Below are positions 1-9,203 of a stretch of DNA of 64,000 nt, in pieces. Positions within the stretch are counted from its first letter, which is position 1. The number at the start of each line of letters is the position of its first letter. The notes beneath the pieces were generated by a model. That model searched no databases. It was not told where the DNA came from and saw only the letters and a list, made by a program, of their open reading frames with translations. The DNA lies in assembly GCF_040796495.1 (NCBI RefSeq), contig NZ_JBFNQN010000003.1:186001-250000 (forward strand), read 5' to 3'. The position numbers were made by a program, and so were the translations under genes. Origin of the DNA: Kineococcus endophyticus (GTDB lineage: Bacteria; Actinomycetota; Actinomycetes; Actinomycetales; Kineococcaceae).

Positions 1-759
1 GCCTCGCGCCGGGCCCGGTGGTCTCTCCCGGCGGCGGCGGCCGCCGTCCTCGTCCTCGCCGCCGTGGTCGCGGTCGCGGCGGGCGCCGACTCGTGGCTGC
101 GCGTGCCGCTGGTGGCCCTGGCGGTCGCCGCGACGTCCTGGCAGGCCGTGCGCCGGGGGTGGAGGCGTCCGCTCGTCGAGCGGGTCCTCACGGCCGTGGG
201 CGCCGTCCTCGTGGTGCTCGTCCTCACCGGCATCGTGCTGGGTTTCGCCGGCCCGGGCCTGCGACCGGTCACCTGGGCCGTCGGCCTGGGACTGGTGGCC
301 CTCGGCGTCCTCGCGGGGTCGGTCCTCGGCCACCGACCCGAACGTTCCGCAGCCGCCACCGAGCCCACCCCCGCGGAGCAGACCGGACCCGGGTCGCTGC
401 GCGGCGCGGTGCTCCGCACCACGCCCTGGGCGCTCGCGGCGGTCGTCGTGACCGTCGCGGCGGTGGTCGTCGCCGTGCGCAGCGTCGACGTCGCCAACGT
501 CCCGCCCGTGCAGGTCTCCCTGGCCTCCCTGGACGGCGCGCGAGCCGTCGTCGCCGTCTCGACGGACGAGGAGGTCGGACCGCTGGAACTGCGCACCGAC
601 CCCGGTGACGGGTCCGCCGTGACGTACCCCCTCTTCTCGGTACCTCGGGGACAGACCGTGCGGACCGACGTCGTCGTACCCCTGGAGGGCAGGGTCCTGA
701 TCACCGTCAGCAACCCCGGACAGGTCCAGCCCCTGCGCACCCTGGTGGTGAACAGGTGA
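1..759 (+). CDS. Membrane protein of polysaccharide locus (5' partial)
   Basis: The reading frame is open to the first base of the window, so the true start probably lies upstream; the first internal start would be GTG at 64. The visible protein has a hydrophobic N-terminal stretch, two further membrane segments and a third near residues 140-160 of the visible part, followed by about 90 residues of small, probably extracytoplasmic beta-rich sequence. I do not recognise a family. Its stop overlaps the GTG start of the next glycosyltransferase by 4 bases (GTGA), so it belongs to the same operon. A role in polysaccharide export or assembly is inferred only from this position. Confidence 0.7.
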   Translation, partial: ASRRARWSLPAAAAAVLVLAAVVAVAAGADSWLRVPLVALAVAATSWQAVRRGWRRPLVERVLTAVGAVLVVLVLTGIVLGFAGPGLRPVTWAVGLGLVALGVLAGSVLGHRPERSAAATEPTPAEQTGPGSLRGAVLRTTPWALAAVVVTVAAVVVAVRSVDVANVPPVQVSLASLDGARAVVAVSTDEEVGPLELRTDPGDGSAVTYPLFSVPRGQTVRTDVVVPLEGRVLITVSNPGQVQPLRTLVVNR

Positions 760-1895
760 GCCGCAGCGTCCGTCGGCCGCGGGTGCTGCACGTCGTGCAG
801 CGGTACTTCCCCGAGATGGGCGGCCTGGAGACCCACGTGGCCGAGGTGACCCGGGGCCTGCAGGAGGCGGGGGAGTTCGACGTCACAGTGTTGACGACGG
901 ACCGCAGCGGACAGCTCCCGCGTCGCGACGAGGTGAACGGCGTCCCCGTCCTGCGCAGGCGGTCGTGGCCGCGGCACGGTGACCTGTACCTGGCTCCGGG
1001 GCTGCCGGCACCCCTCGTCCGCGGCCGCTGGGACCTCGTCCACGTCCAGGGCGTCAACACGCTCGCCCCGCCCGTCGGGATGCTGGCCGCGATCGCCTCC
1101 CGCACCCCGTTCGTCCTGACGTTCCACAGCGGTGGGCACTCCTCGCCGGTCCGCACGGCCGGACGCCGGGCGCAGTACGGGGCGCTGGCGCCGCTGCTGC
1201 GCCGGGCCGCACGGCTCATCGCGGTCAGCCGGTTCGAGCGTTCCCTCTTCATGGGGGTGACCGGACTCCCGCAGGACCGGTTCACCGTCATCCCGAACGG
1301 TGGTCGCCTGCCGGCCACGCCCGCAGACGTCCGTCCCGTCAGCGGTCGCATCGTGACCAGCGGGCGCCTGGAGCGCTACAAGGGCCACCACAGGGTCATC
1401 GAGGCGCTCCCCCTCGTGCGGCGGTCCGTGCCGGAGGCGCACCTCGTGGTCCTGGGGCGCGGGCCGTACGAGCCGGAACTGCGCGAGGCGGCACGCCGGG
1501 CGGGCGTGAGCGAGCACGTCGAGATCCGTGCGCTCGCGCCCACCGACCGAGGGGCGATGGCGACCGAGCTGGCGCGGTCGAGCGTCATGGCGGCCATGTC
1601 GGAGTACGAGGCGCACCCGGTGGGGGTGATGGAGGCCGTCACGCTGGGACTGCCGGTGGTGGGTGCGGACGTCGCCGGGATCGGCGACCTCGTCGAGGAC
1701 GGTCTCGTGGACGGGGTGCCGGTGGACGCCGAGGCCGCCGAGCTGGCCGCGGCTCTCGTCGCCCGGCTCTCGGTCGGTGCGGTGGACGGAGCGGCGCCGC
1801 ACTCGCCGCGCGCCGTGGAGCTGCCCACCTGGGAGACGAGCGTGGCGGCGACGGCGCAGGTCTACCGGGACGTCCTGGCCGGGGGGCGGTCGTGA
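756..1895 (+). CDS. GT4-family glycosyltransferase
   Basis: A 379-residue GT-B fold glycosyltransferase. The N-terminal half starts VLHVVQRYFPEMGGLETHV, the usual acceptor-side opening of GT4 enzymes with the Gly-Gly loop. The C-terminal half carries the donor-binding region (SGRLERYKGHHRVIEAL, then MSEYEAHPVGVMEAVTLGLP, the E-x7-E type motif). It probably transfers a sugar from a nucleotide donor to a lipid-linked oligosaccharide on the cytoplasmic face of the membrane. It overlaps both neighbours by 4 bases, as expected for translational coupling. Donor and acceptor cannot be told from sequence. Confidence 0.93.
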   Translation: MSRSVRRPRVLHVVQRYFPEMGGLETHVAEVTRGLQEAGEFDVTVLTTDRSGQLPRRDEVNGVPVLRRRSWPRHGDLYLAPGLPAPLVRGRWDLVHVQGVNTLAPPVGMLAAIASRTPFVLTFHSGGHSSPVRTAGRRAQYGALAPLLRRAARLIAVSRFERSLFMGVTGLPQDRFTVIPNGGRLPATPADVRPVSGRIVTSGRLERYKGHHRVIEALPLVRRSVPEAHLVVLGRGPYEPELREAARRAGVSEHVEIRALAPTDRGAMATELARSSVMAAMSEYEAHPVGVMEAVTLGLPVVGADVAGIGDLVEDGLVDGVPVDAEAAELAAALVARLSVGAVDGAAPHSPRAVELPTWETSVAATAQVYRDVLAGGRS

Positions 1896-3073
1896 CCGCG
1901 GGTCCCGGACCGGATGCGGGCGAGAGCCGTCCTACGCGTGTCGTGCACGTCATCACGACCCTGACGACCGGTGGCGCCGAACGGCAGCTCGAGCTGATCG
2001 CCCAGCGTTCGGCCGCGTCGTCCCGGACGATCTGCCTCTACGAGGGGGGGCCGGTCGCCGACTCGATGCGTCGGGGAGGACTGACGGTCGAGGTGCTCGG
2101 CATGCGCGGCTGGCGCAAGGCTCTCGCCGTGCCGCGCCTGGCGCGGAGGTTGCGGGAACTGAGCCCCGACGTGGTGCACGTGCACCTCCTCGCGGCCCAG
2201 TTGTGGGGCATCCCGGCCGCTCGGCTGGCGCGCGTGCCCGTCGTGGTCTCCAGCGAGCACTCGCTCATGGCGGACTCCATCGAGGGTCGACCGCTGTCGC
2301 CGTGGCTGCGGCGGGTGTACCTGACCCTCGAACGGTTGGCGGACCACACGGTCGCGGTCTCCGCGACCACGGCGGAGCGGCTCGTCGCCTGGGGCGTACC
2401 CCGTGGTCGCATCTCGGTCGTGGACAACGGGATCGACGTGGACGGCGCGCAGCCGGCGACCGGGGACCGCGAACGCGTCCGTGCCGAGCTGGACGTCCCC
2501 GGGGGAGCGACCGCGATCGTGGCCGTCGGTCGCCTGGACCCGGTCAAGCGGGTCGACGAGATCCTCGAGGCCGTCGCGCCCCGGCTGCGCTCGGGAGGCC
2601 ACGTCCTGCTGGTGGCTGGAGCGGGGAGCCTGCGGGACGCGCTGGCCTCCCAGGCCCGCTCACTGGGGGTGGACGCTGCGGTGCGGTGGCTCGGAGCCCG
2701 GGACGACGTCCCCGCCGTCCTGGCGGCGAGCGACGTCCTGGTCAGCGCGTCCCGGGACGAGACGTTCGGGTTGGCCGTCCTCGAGGCGGTCGCGGGTGGT
2801 CTGCCGGCCGTCTTCGTCCAGTGTCCCGCACTGGAGGAGTTGGGCGCCCTGCCCGACGGCACCGAACGCGCCGACGGTGGCGGACCGGAAGCCCTCCGCG
2901 CGGCCCTCGACCGGTTGACGGCTCGGGGACTGGGCCGTCGGCCGGTCCCGCCGGGGGTGAGGGAGCGCTACGACGTGCGAGCGACGGCAGCGGCCCTCGA
3001 CTCCCTCCACGAGCGTCTCCTCCAGCGCACCGCCGGCGGTCCGGGACCGGGACGTCCCCACCGACGCCGGTGA
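1892..3073 (+). CDS. GT4-family glycosyltransferase
   Basis: A 393-residue GT-B enzyme with the hallmark HVITTLTTGGAERQLELIA at residues 18-36, typical of GT4 transferases in exopolysaccharide and teichuronic acid loci. The donor-binding half includes VAVGRLDPVKRVDEILEA and the DVLVSASRDETFGLAVLEA region. The GTG start at 1892 overlaps the previous stop by 4 bases. The last 15-20 residues are Pro/Arg/Gly-rich and probably disordered. The specific sugar is unknown. Confidence 0.92.
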   Translation: MTAGPGPDAGESRPTRVVHVITTLTTGGAERQLELIAQRSAASSRTICLYEGGPVADSMRRGGLTVEVLGMRGWRKALAVPRLARRLRELSPDVVHVHLLAAQLWGIPAARLARVPVVVSSEHSLMADSIEGRPLSPWLRRVYLTLERLADHTVAVSATTAERLVAWGVPRGRISVVDNGIDVDGAQPATGDRERVRAELDVPGGATAIVAVGRLDPVKRVDEILEAVAPRLRSGGHVLLVAGAGSLRDALASQARSLGVDAAVRWLGARDDVPAVLAASDVLVSASRDETFGLAVLEAVAGGLPAVFVQCPALEELGALPDGTERADGGGPEALRAALDRLTARGLGRRPVPPGVRERYDVRATAAALDSLHERLLQRTAGGPGPGRPHRRR

Positions 3074-3127
3074 GCCCGCGCTCCAGTCCGCGCTCCAGTC
3101 CGCGCGCCGGGACGCCGATGGGAGCGG

Positions 3128-4645
3128 GTGAGCACACGATCGTCCGCCTCCGGCCTGCTCCGCCGCGCCGCTCGCGGGGTACTGGGGTTGCCGCTGGTCC
3201 TGCTGGTCCTCGTGGCCGGCCTGACCGCGTCGTCCGAACCCGCCCGGGCGGCCCTGCCGACGGACGGGACGCCGGCCCCGACCACGAGCTCCTTCGTCCA
3301 GCGCGACGGCAGCCGGCTCACCCTGGACGGGCGCACGTTCCGGTTCTCCGGCACGAACGTCTACTGGCTCGGGCTGGACGACAACGTCCGCGACGCCCAG
3401 GGGTCCCCCGCGGTGCCGTCCCGGTTCCGGGTCGACGACGCCTTCCGCGCCGCGCAGGCGGCGGGCGGAACCGTCGTCCGCACGTGGGGTGGACTCGTCG
3501 GGTGCGACCGCTGCATCGAACCCCGCCTGGGGGTGTTCCAGGACTCCGCCTTCGACTCCATCGACTACGCCGTGGCGTCCGCAGCGCGTCACGGCCAGCG
3601 GATGGTGATCACCCTGGTCGACAACTGGGACTACTACCACGGCAGCAAGAGGACGTTCACCTCCTGGCGAGGCCTCCCCGAGTCGTCGTTCTTCTCCGAC
3701 GCCCGTGTCATCGAGGACTACCGGGAGTACATCACGCACTTCGTGCAGCACGTGAACCCGTACACGGGACTGGCCTACCGCGACGACCCCACGATCATGG
3801 CGTGGGAGACGGGCAACGAGATGTGGTGCCAGACGTGTTCCGGCAACTACTGGGACGGGTCGTGGACGAAGGCCGTGGCCGACCACATCGCGGCGGTCGC
3901 CCCGAAGCAGCTCGTGGTCGACGGGCACGGAACCGACCCGGCCTGCCGTCGGGCCTGCCTCCACGAGCCCAGCCTCGACATCGCCTCCGTCGACATCGTC
4001 GACGACCACTTCTACCCGATGCAGCTCGACCGGGTCCGTTCCTCGGCCCAGACGGCCACCCGGCACGGCAAGGCCTACCTCGTCGGGGAGTACGACTGGA
4101 ACGGTCACCGCGGCGGTGACGGGCTGCAGCCCTTCCTGGACGCCGTCCGCGACTCCGGGGCGGCCGGCGCACTCACCTGGTCCGTGGTGCCGCACGCCGA
4201 CACCGCAGGGTTCGTGGACCACGACGACGGCTTCCAGTACTTCTTCCCCGGCCGCACCGCCGACGAACGGGCACGGACGTCGAGCTTGCAGAAGTTCGCC
4301 GTCAGCCTGGGGGGTGCAGCTCCGGTCGACCGTCTGCCGCCCGCACCCTGTGCCCTCATCGTCGGGCCGACGGCCGGAGGGAACGGACTGCGGTGGCGAG
4401 GGGCGGCGCCTGCGGCTCGCTATGCCGTGCAGCGGCGTCCGGCTTCAGGGTCGTCGGGGTGGACGACCCTCACGACCTGGGCGCGGGACCAGGTGGTTCC
4501 CGGCTCGGCGGCGCTCTGGATCGACAGCACGGCCGTCGCGGGGCGCGGGTACGCCTACCGGGTCGCCGGCGTCACCCTGGCTGGACGCACCGGCACGTGG
4601 TCGTCCGCGGTGACGAAGGGATCGACGAGTCCCTGCGCCGCCTGA
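3128..4645 (+). CDS. Secreted GH5-like glycoside hydrolase (mannanase type)
   Basis: A 505-residue exported protein. Residues 1-41 form a Sec signal peptide (Arg-rich n-region, hydrophobic LGLPLVLLVLVAGL, cleavage near ARA-ALP). The catalytic domain follows the GH5/endo-beta-mannanase pattern: TFRFSGTNVYWL early, the acid/base Glu in WETGNEMWC, and the nucleophile Glu in LVGEYDW near the end of the barrel. A beta-sandwich of about 90 residues, probably fibronectin III-like, ends the protein. GTG at 3128 has GGGAG just upstream. A mannan-like substrate is an inference; being among glycosyltransferases, it may trim or release the polymer made by this locus. Confidence 0.88.
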   Translation: MSTRSSASGLLRRAARGVLGLPLVLLVLVAGLTASSEPARAALPTDGTPAPTTSSFVQRDGSRLTLDGRTFRFSGTNVYWLGLDDNVRDAQGSPAVPSRFRVDDAFRAAQAAGGTVVRTWGGLVGCDRCIEPRLGVFQDSAFDSIDYAVASAARHGQRMVITLVDNWDYYHGSKRTFTSWRGLPESSFFSDARVIEDYREYITHFVQHVNPYTGLAYRDDPTIMAWETGNEMWCQTCSGNYWDGSWTKAVADHIAAVAPKQLVVDGHGTDPACRRACLHEPSLDIASVDIVDDHFYPMQLDRVRSSAQTATRHGKAYLVGEYDWNGHRGGDGLQPFLDAVRDSGAAGALTWSVVPHADTAGFVDHDDGFQYFFPGRTADERARTSSLQKFAVSLGGAAPVDRLPPAPCALIVGPTAGGNGLRWRGAAPAARYAVQRRPASGSSGWTTLTTWARDQVVPGSAALWIDSTAVAGRGYAYRVAGVTLAGRTGTWSSAVTKGSTSPCAA

Positions 4646-4764
4646 GCCGCCGCACCTGCGGGTCACCTGTCCGGGTCTGGCTCCTTCCCGACGACGTGGG
4701 GGATCCTGGTGACGAGTGCGTCCATCCACCGGCGCACCACGCATCGGAGGAGGTCACCGACCGC

Positions 4765-5901
4765 ATGGTCCTGGACGCCCGGTCTGCGGCGGCCCGCACG
4801 CCGCACGGCAGGGGACTGCTGCTGGCCTCACGGGGCGACGCCCTGACGCCCTTCCTGTTCGAGGAGGTCGCGCGGCGCTATCCCGTGGCCGGGGTCTTGA
4901 GCACCGACTTGTCACGGTGGCAACGTCTGGCGGTCGCCGCGACGACGTTCCGGGCCACGCGTGAGCGGTGGGCCGAGCAGTACTTCAAGAGCGCTCTGGG
5001 CTACCGACTGCGGTCGCGGAACGCCGCTGCGCTGCGGCGGGCCTCCGCGGCGCCCGAGGCGCCCGTGCTCCAGGTCCACGCACTCTTCGACGTCGCGGGG
5101 GCCGACAGCCTCCTGTACGTCGACTGCACACACCGGCAGGCCGCGCAGGCATGGGCGCCGTGGAACCCGATGCGCGGACGTGCACTGCGACGCTGGTACG
5201 AACGGGAGGCGATCGCCTACCGATCCGCGCGCCACGTCTTCGCGTTCAGCGGAGCGACCCGTGACTCCTTGGTGGAGGACTACGACGTGGACCCGGAACG
5301 GGTGACCGTCGTGGGTGCCGGCGCCAACGGTGGGCTGCCGCCGGTGACCGGCGCGACCAGCCTGCCGGACCGGCCGAACGTGCTGTTCATCGGGAACGAC
5401 TTCGCCCGCAAGGGCGGCTGGGACCTGCTGGCGGCGTTCGCGGAGGTGCGCCGGTCGGTACCGGCGGCGACGTTGCGCCTCGTCGGAACACGGCCGGCCG
5501 TGCCGTCCACCCCGGGTGTCGAGGTACTGGGTCGGGTTCACGACCGCTCGCGCATCGACCGGTTGTACGCCGAGGCGTCCGTCTTCGTGCTTCCTTCGGT
5601 CTTCGACCCGTTCCCCCTGGTGCTGCTGGAGGCCATGGCCCGAGGAGTTCCCGTGGTCACCACGAACTCGTGCGGCATTCCGGACATGGTCCGCGGCGGG
5701 GTGGACGGGCAGGTCGTTCCCGTCTCGGACCCGTCGAGCCTGGCCTGTGCGATCGTGCGATCCTTGACCGACCCCCGCCGCAGCGCCTCGATGGCTGCTG
5801 TCGCGCGAACCCGGGTTCGAGAGGAGTTCACGTGGGAGCGCGTCGTCGACCGGATGGCACCAGTGCTCGACGAACTCGTCCTCCCTGGCCGCGCCGTCTG
5901 A
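4765..5901 (+). CDS. GT4-family glycosyltransferase
   Basis: The frame is open further upstream into the preceding gene, but ATG 4765 follows a good ribosome binding site (GGAGG in 4746-4753) and gives 378 residues in which the family sequence begins. The N-terminal domain is divergent (LLYVDCTHRQAAQAW); the C-terminal GT-B half is clear: NVLFIGNDFARKGGWDLLAA, RLVGTRPAV, and SVFDPFPLVLLEAMARGVPVV. It lies between the two GH5-like genes on the same strand, which supports one functional unit. Confidence 0.88.
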   Translation: MVLDARSAAARTPHGRGLLLASRGDALTPFLFEEVARRYPVAGVLSTDLSRWQRLAVAATTFRATRERWAEQYFKSALGYRLRSRNAAALRRASAAPEAPVLQVHALFDVAGADSLLYVDCTHRQAAQAWAPWNPMRGRALRRWYEREAIAYRSARHVFAFSGATRDSLVEDYDVDPERVTVVGAGANGGLPPVTGATSLPDRPNVLFIGNDFARKGGWDLLAAFAEVRRSVPAATLRLVGTRPAVPSTPGVEVLGRVHDRSRIDRLYAEASVFVLPSVFDPFPLVLLEAMARGVPVVTTNSCGIPDMVRGGVDGQVVPVSDPSSLACAIVRSLTDPRRSASMAAVARTRVREEFTWERVVDRMAPVLDELVLPGRAV

Positions 5902-7043
5902 AGGGACCCGTTGCGACGCTCGGTCTCCTCGCCCTGGTCGGCGCGTCCCTCGCGGCGTGCTCGCGTACCGACCTCGACGAGTTCGTGGGCCGGGACGGGC
6001 GGGACTTCGTCGTCGGTGGCGAACCCTTCCGCTTCGTGGGTTTCAACCTCTACGACGCTGCCGCCAGCGACCGCTACTCCTGTCGTCCGCAGTCGCGCAT
6101 ACCTCCTGAGGACCTCGAGGAGCAGTTCCGGTGGTTGCACGACGAGGCGGGTGTCACGGTCATCCGGTTCTGGGCCTACCAGCCCTACACATCGGGCGGA
6201 CGGGACTTCAGCGCGGTGGACGCCGTCATCGAGGCCGCCCGTGCCGCCGGGATCCGGCTCATCCCGGTGCTCGAAGACGGCCCGGGGGACTGCAGCACTG
6301 GCCGACCCGGCGTGCCGCTGTCCGAGGCCGACGACGGGACCTGGTTCTCGTCCGGTTACCGCAAGCCCTACGGGAACGCGAGACTGTCCTACCGGGACTA
6401 CGTGCGCGTGGTGGCGGAGCACTACCGCGATGAACCCACGATCCTCGCGTGGATGCTCGTGAACGAGGCGGAGACCACCGCCCGCGACGACCAGGACCGG
6501 TCGGTCCTGGTGAGTTTCGCCGGGGACGTGGCGCAGGTCGTCCGCGACGTCGATCCGAACCACCTGATCACGTTGGGCACCCAGGGGAACGGTGCACCGG
6601 GTGGCAGTGGATCGGACCTGCGGGCGGTCTACAACCAGTCCGGTCTGGACTTCGTGGAGGTCCACGACTGGGCCAGGTACGGATCGGACACGGAGCCTCT
6701 GCCTGGAGCGACGGCGGCCGGCGCGTTGCCCGCCGCCGACTCAGGGGAGTGCACGTCGCGAACGGCCCGCATCGCGTGCGCCTTCGCCGTTGCCGCCGAC
6801 CTCGGCAAGCCGATCGTCGTCGGAGAAGTGGGGATCACCGCGACGGACGCTGCCGCCCGCCGCCGCAGGGCGGATCTGCTGCAGGCCAAGGGTGAGGCGG
6901 CGTTCCGTGCCGGTGCCGAGGGTTACCTCGTGTGGCACTACGGCACGGCGCAGACCGACGGTTACGACATCGTCCGGACCGACAACGACCCGACGTTCGG
7001 TGTCGTCCGCCGGCTGGCCGCGGAGTTCGGCACCGGAGACTGA
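5832..7043 (+). CDS. GH5-like glycoside hydrolase, predicted lipoprotein
   Basis: The likely start is GTG 5832, with GAGGAG five bases upstream. This makes it overlap the end of the previous glycosyltransferase by 70 bases in another frame. It encodes 403 residues with a lipoprotein signal ending LAAC (lipobox), so the enzyme is probably anchored on the outside of the membrane. The barrel shows FRFVGFNLYDA, the acid/base Glu in WMLVNEAET, and the nucleophile Glu in IVVGEVGIT, the usual GH5/clan-A arrangement. It resembles the secreted hydrolase at 3128 in plan but lacks the C-terminal beta domain. Substrate unknown. Confidence 0.85.
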   Translation: MGARRRPDGTSARRTRPPWPRRLKGPVATLGLLALVGASLAACSRTDLDEFVGRDGRDFVVGGEPFRFVGFNLYDAAASDRYSCRPQSRIPPEDLEEQFRWLHDEAGVTVIRFWAYQPYTSGGRDFSAVDAVIEAARAAGIRLIPVLEDGPGDCSTGRPGVPLSEADDGTWFSSGYRKPYGNARLSYRDYVRVVAEHYRDEPTILAWMLVNEAETTARDDQDRSVLVSFAGDVAQVVRDVDPNHLITLGTQGNGAPGGSGSDLRAVYNQSGLDFVEVHDWARYGSDTEPLPGATAAGALPAADSGECTSRTARIACAFAVAADLGKPIVVGEVGITATDAAARRRRADLLQAKGEAAFRAGAEGYLVWHYGTAQTDGYDIVRTDNDPTFGVVRRLAAEFGTGD

Positions 7044-7056
7044 ACCCGGCTCGTCC

Positions 7057-8286
7057 TCAGTTGGCCGAGTTCGCCGACAGCGGGTCCCCAGCGGGGGTGC
7101 CGGCCATGGTCCCGTTGACGCCCAGTCCCTGGAACACCTGGTCGAACCGGCTGACGGACGTAGCCCACGAGTGCGGGTCCGCGTACCGCTCGTCACGTCG
7201 TCGCAGCAGGTTCCGCAGCGCGTCCCCGAGGGCCCGGGGGTCGCGGGGCGGGACGAACTCCGCCCCCTCGTAGTCCGCGGCCGCTTCGACGAGGCCTCCG
7301 ACCGAGGTGACGACGACGGGGAGGCCGGCGCTCATGGCCATCTGCAGCGGACCGGAGGACGACGACCGACGGTAGGGCAGCACCACGGCGTCAGCGGCGG
7401 CGAAGTGGTCGCGCACCTCGGCGTCGGTCACGTAGCGGTTGACGAGCTCGATGCGGTCCCGGTGCGGACTGGTCTCGACGTCTCGCAGGGGCTGCGTCCA
7501 GCCCTCCCAGGTCTCCCCGACGATCGTCAAGCGGAACTGCTCGGCGAGGTCGCGGGGCAACGCGGAGAAGGCCGCCACCAGGTCTTCGAGGCCCTTGTAG
7601 GGGCGGATGGTCCCGAAGAACAGCAGCTGCATCTCGGGTGCGGTCTCCGACGTCGAACGAGGGGTGGAACTCTCGAGGACGTGGTCGTAGGGACCGTGCG
7701 GCACGATCGTGACGGACCGGTCGTCCAGGCCGTAGGCCTGTCGCAACAGGTCCCTGTCGAACTCGGAGTGGACGACGTGCGCGTCGACGCGGCGCAGCAG
7801 GGCCTTCATCGCCCACCGGACGTAACGCACGGCACCGGGGATGCGCGCCTCCCCGGTGTCCTGCACCTCGTGCCACTCCACGACGACGCGAGCGCCCCGA
7901 GCGCGCAGCAGGCCCGCGAGGAGGATGTAGGAGTGCAGAACGGCGCCCGTCCACCACTGCAGGACGACGACGTCAGGCGCCGTGCGGTCCAGGAACGCGC
8001 GCAACCCCCGGGTGCTGTTCCCCCAGTACCAGTCCACGCCGTCGAACACGTCGACGCCCTGGGCGTAGTCGAGGTCGTGGACGACGGAACCCACACGGGC
8101 CCGGCCCGGGTAGAGGAACCGGGGCACCAGTCGGCGCATGAGCACGACGCTCGTCGTGGTCTGCTCCGCGAAGGCGTTGGCGAGGCGGCAGGTGTAGTAG
8201 CTGATCCCGGATGTGAAACGCCACCCGGAGCCGACGACGAGGACACGTGTGCGGCGAGGTGTCTGCGGCCGGCCGGCCTGCGTCAC
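7057..8286 (-). CDS. GT4-family glycosyltransferase
   Basis: 409 residues. The N-terminal domain has VLVVGSGWRFTSGISYYT with a membrane-proximal acceptor side, and VVLQWWTGAV. The GT-B C-terminal half has LLFFGTIRPYKGLEDLVAAF and YRRSSSSGPLQMAMSAGLPVV. The GTG start at 8286 overlaps the stop of the upstream GT2 gene by 4 bases, so the two form an operon convergent with the 1-7 kb operon (13 bp between stops). It probably serves the same polysaccharide or a glycolipid linked to it. Confidence 0.92.
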   Translation of the reverse strand: MTQAGRPQTPRRTRVLVVGSGWRFTSGISYYTCRLANAFAEQTTTSVVLMRRLVPRFLYPGRARVGSVVHDLDYAQGVDVFDGVDWYWGNSTRGLRAFLDRTAPDVVVLQWWTGAVLHSYILLAGLLRARGARVVVEWHEVQDTGEARIPGAVRYVRWAMKALLRRVDAHVVHSEFDRDLLRQAYGLDDRSVTIVPHGPYDHVLESSTPRSTSETAPEMQLLFFGTIRPYKGLEDLVAAFSALPRDLAEQFRLTIVGETWEGWTQPLRDVETSPHRDRIELVNRYVTDAEVRDHFAAADAVVLPYRRSSSSGPLQMAMSAGLPVVVTSVGGLVEAAADYEGAEFVPPRDPRALGDALRNLLRRRDERYADPHSWATSVSRFDQVFQGLGVNGTMAGTPAGDPLSANSAN

Positions 8287-9203
8287 GCGGTTGCTCCGTC
8301 CTGGACGTCGTCCGCCATCTCGGCCGACCGGCGGCGTTCGTCCGCGGTCCGCAGGTCGATGACCCGGGCGGCAGGCACGTGGTCGACCGCCGGGAACTGC
8401 TCGAGGGCGTCGAGGCGCTCGGCGTCGGCGTGCGCGTGGGTGAGCAGGTCCGCGCTGGGGGCGGGGACGTTCGCGCGGCCGCGCTGGAACCGTTCGGTGA
8501 GGATGGTGCGCAGCACACGGAAGCCGTCGCGCACCGCGTGGAGGTTGCTCTCACCGTGGATGCGGCGCAGTTCGACGCTGGGGACCTCGTGGATCTGCAG
8601 GCCGGCGGCTGCCACCCGGCAGTTGATGAGGGTCTCGATCTCGAACCCGTCCCCCCACTGCGCCGTCTCGTACCGGGACGAGGGGATCGCCATGTGTTGG
8701 AGCGCGTCCCGCCAGAAGGCGTTGTACCCGTAGCAGAGGTCCGTGTACTTGGTGCGGAACAGGACGTTGGTGATGGCTGTCAGCACCCGGTTCCCGGTGT
8801 CGCGCACGAGGGTGATGTCGTCGCTCCCTCCGGCGGCCAGGACCCTCGACCCCTTGGCGAAGTCGGCGCCGGCTGTGAGCGCCGCGACGAAGTCCTCGAT
8901 CTCGGCCTCGTCGGCGGAGCCGTCCGCGTCGAACATGACCACGACGTCACCCGTGGCTGCCTCGAAACCCACGGCGAGGGCGTTGCCCTTGCCCTTGCGG
9001 GTCTGCTGCAGGAAACGGGCCCGGGGCAGGACCCTGGCCACGACGTCGGCCGTGTCGTCGGAGGAGTGGCCGTCGACGACGATCACCTCGTGGACGTCCG
9101 GCAGCTTCGGCAGCACGATCTCGAGGTTCCTGGCCTCGTTGCGTGCGGGGACCACGATGCTGACGGTCGGCGTCTCCGGGCGCGCTTCAGTGGCAGTGGA
9201 CAT
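8283..9203 (-). CDS. GT2-family glycosyltransferase (DPM1/GtrB-like)
   Basis: 306 residues starting at ATG 9203, which has GGAGAGG eight bases upstream; the frame runs further upstream but that part is not protein-like. The GT-A fold is clear: VSIVVPARNEARNLEIVLPK, VDGHSSDDT, the metal-binding MFDADGSADE, and LCYGYNAFWRDAL in the C-terminal part. Family members make polyprenyl-phosphate sugars or add the first sugars of a glycan. The last 50 residues are charged and look disordered. It is followed with a 4-base overlap by the GT4 gene. Confidence 0.92.
   Translation of the reverse strand: MSTATEARPETPTVSIVVPARNEARNLEIVLPKLPDVHEVIVVDGHSSDDTADVVARVLPRARFLQQTRKGKGNALAVGFEAATGDVVVMFDADGSADEAEIEDFVAALTAGADFAKGSRVLAAGGSDDITLVRDTGNRVLTAITNVLFRTKYTDLCYGYNAFWRDALQHMAIPSSRYETAQWGDGFEIETLINCRVAAAGLQIHEVPSVELRRIHGESNLHAVRDGFRVLRTILTERFQRGRANVPAPSADLLTHAHADAERLDALEQFPAVDHVPAARVIDLRTADERRRSAEMADDVQDGATA

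Noticed and set aside
3082-3112. Short tandem repeat (GCTCCAGTCCGC twice) before the secreted GH5 gene
   Set aside because: Only two 12-base units in a GC-rich spacer; no sign of function.
1663-4119. An 818-codon plus frame across two glycosyltransferases and the GH5 gene
   Set aside because: It is Arg/Pro/Gly-rich without motifs, and overlaps three convincing genes in other frames.
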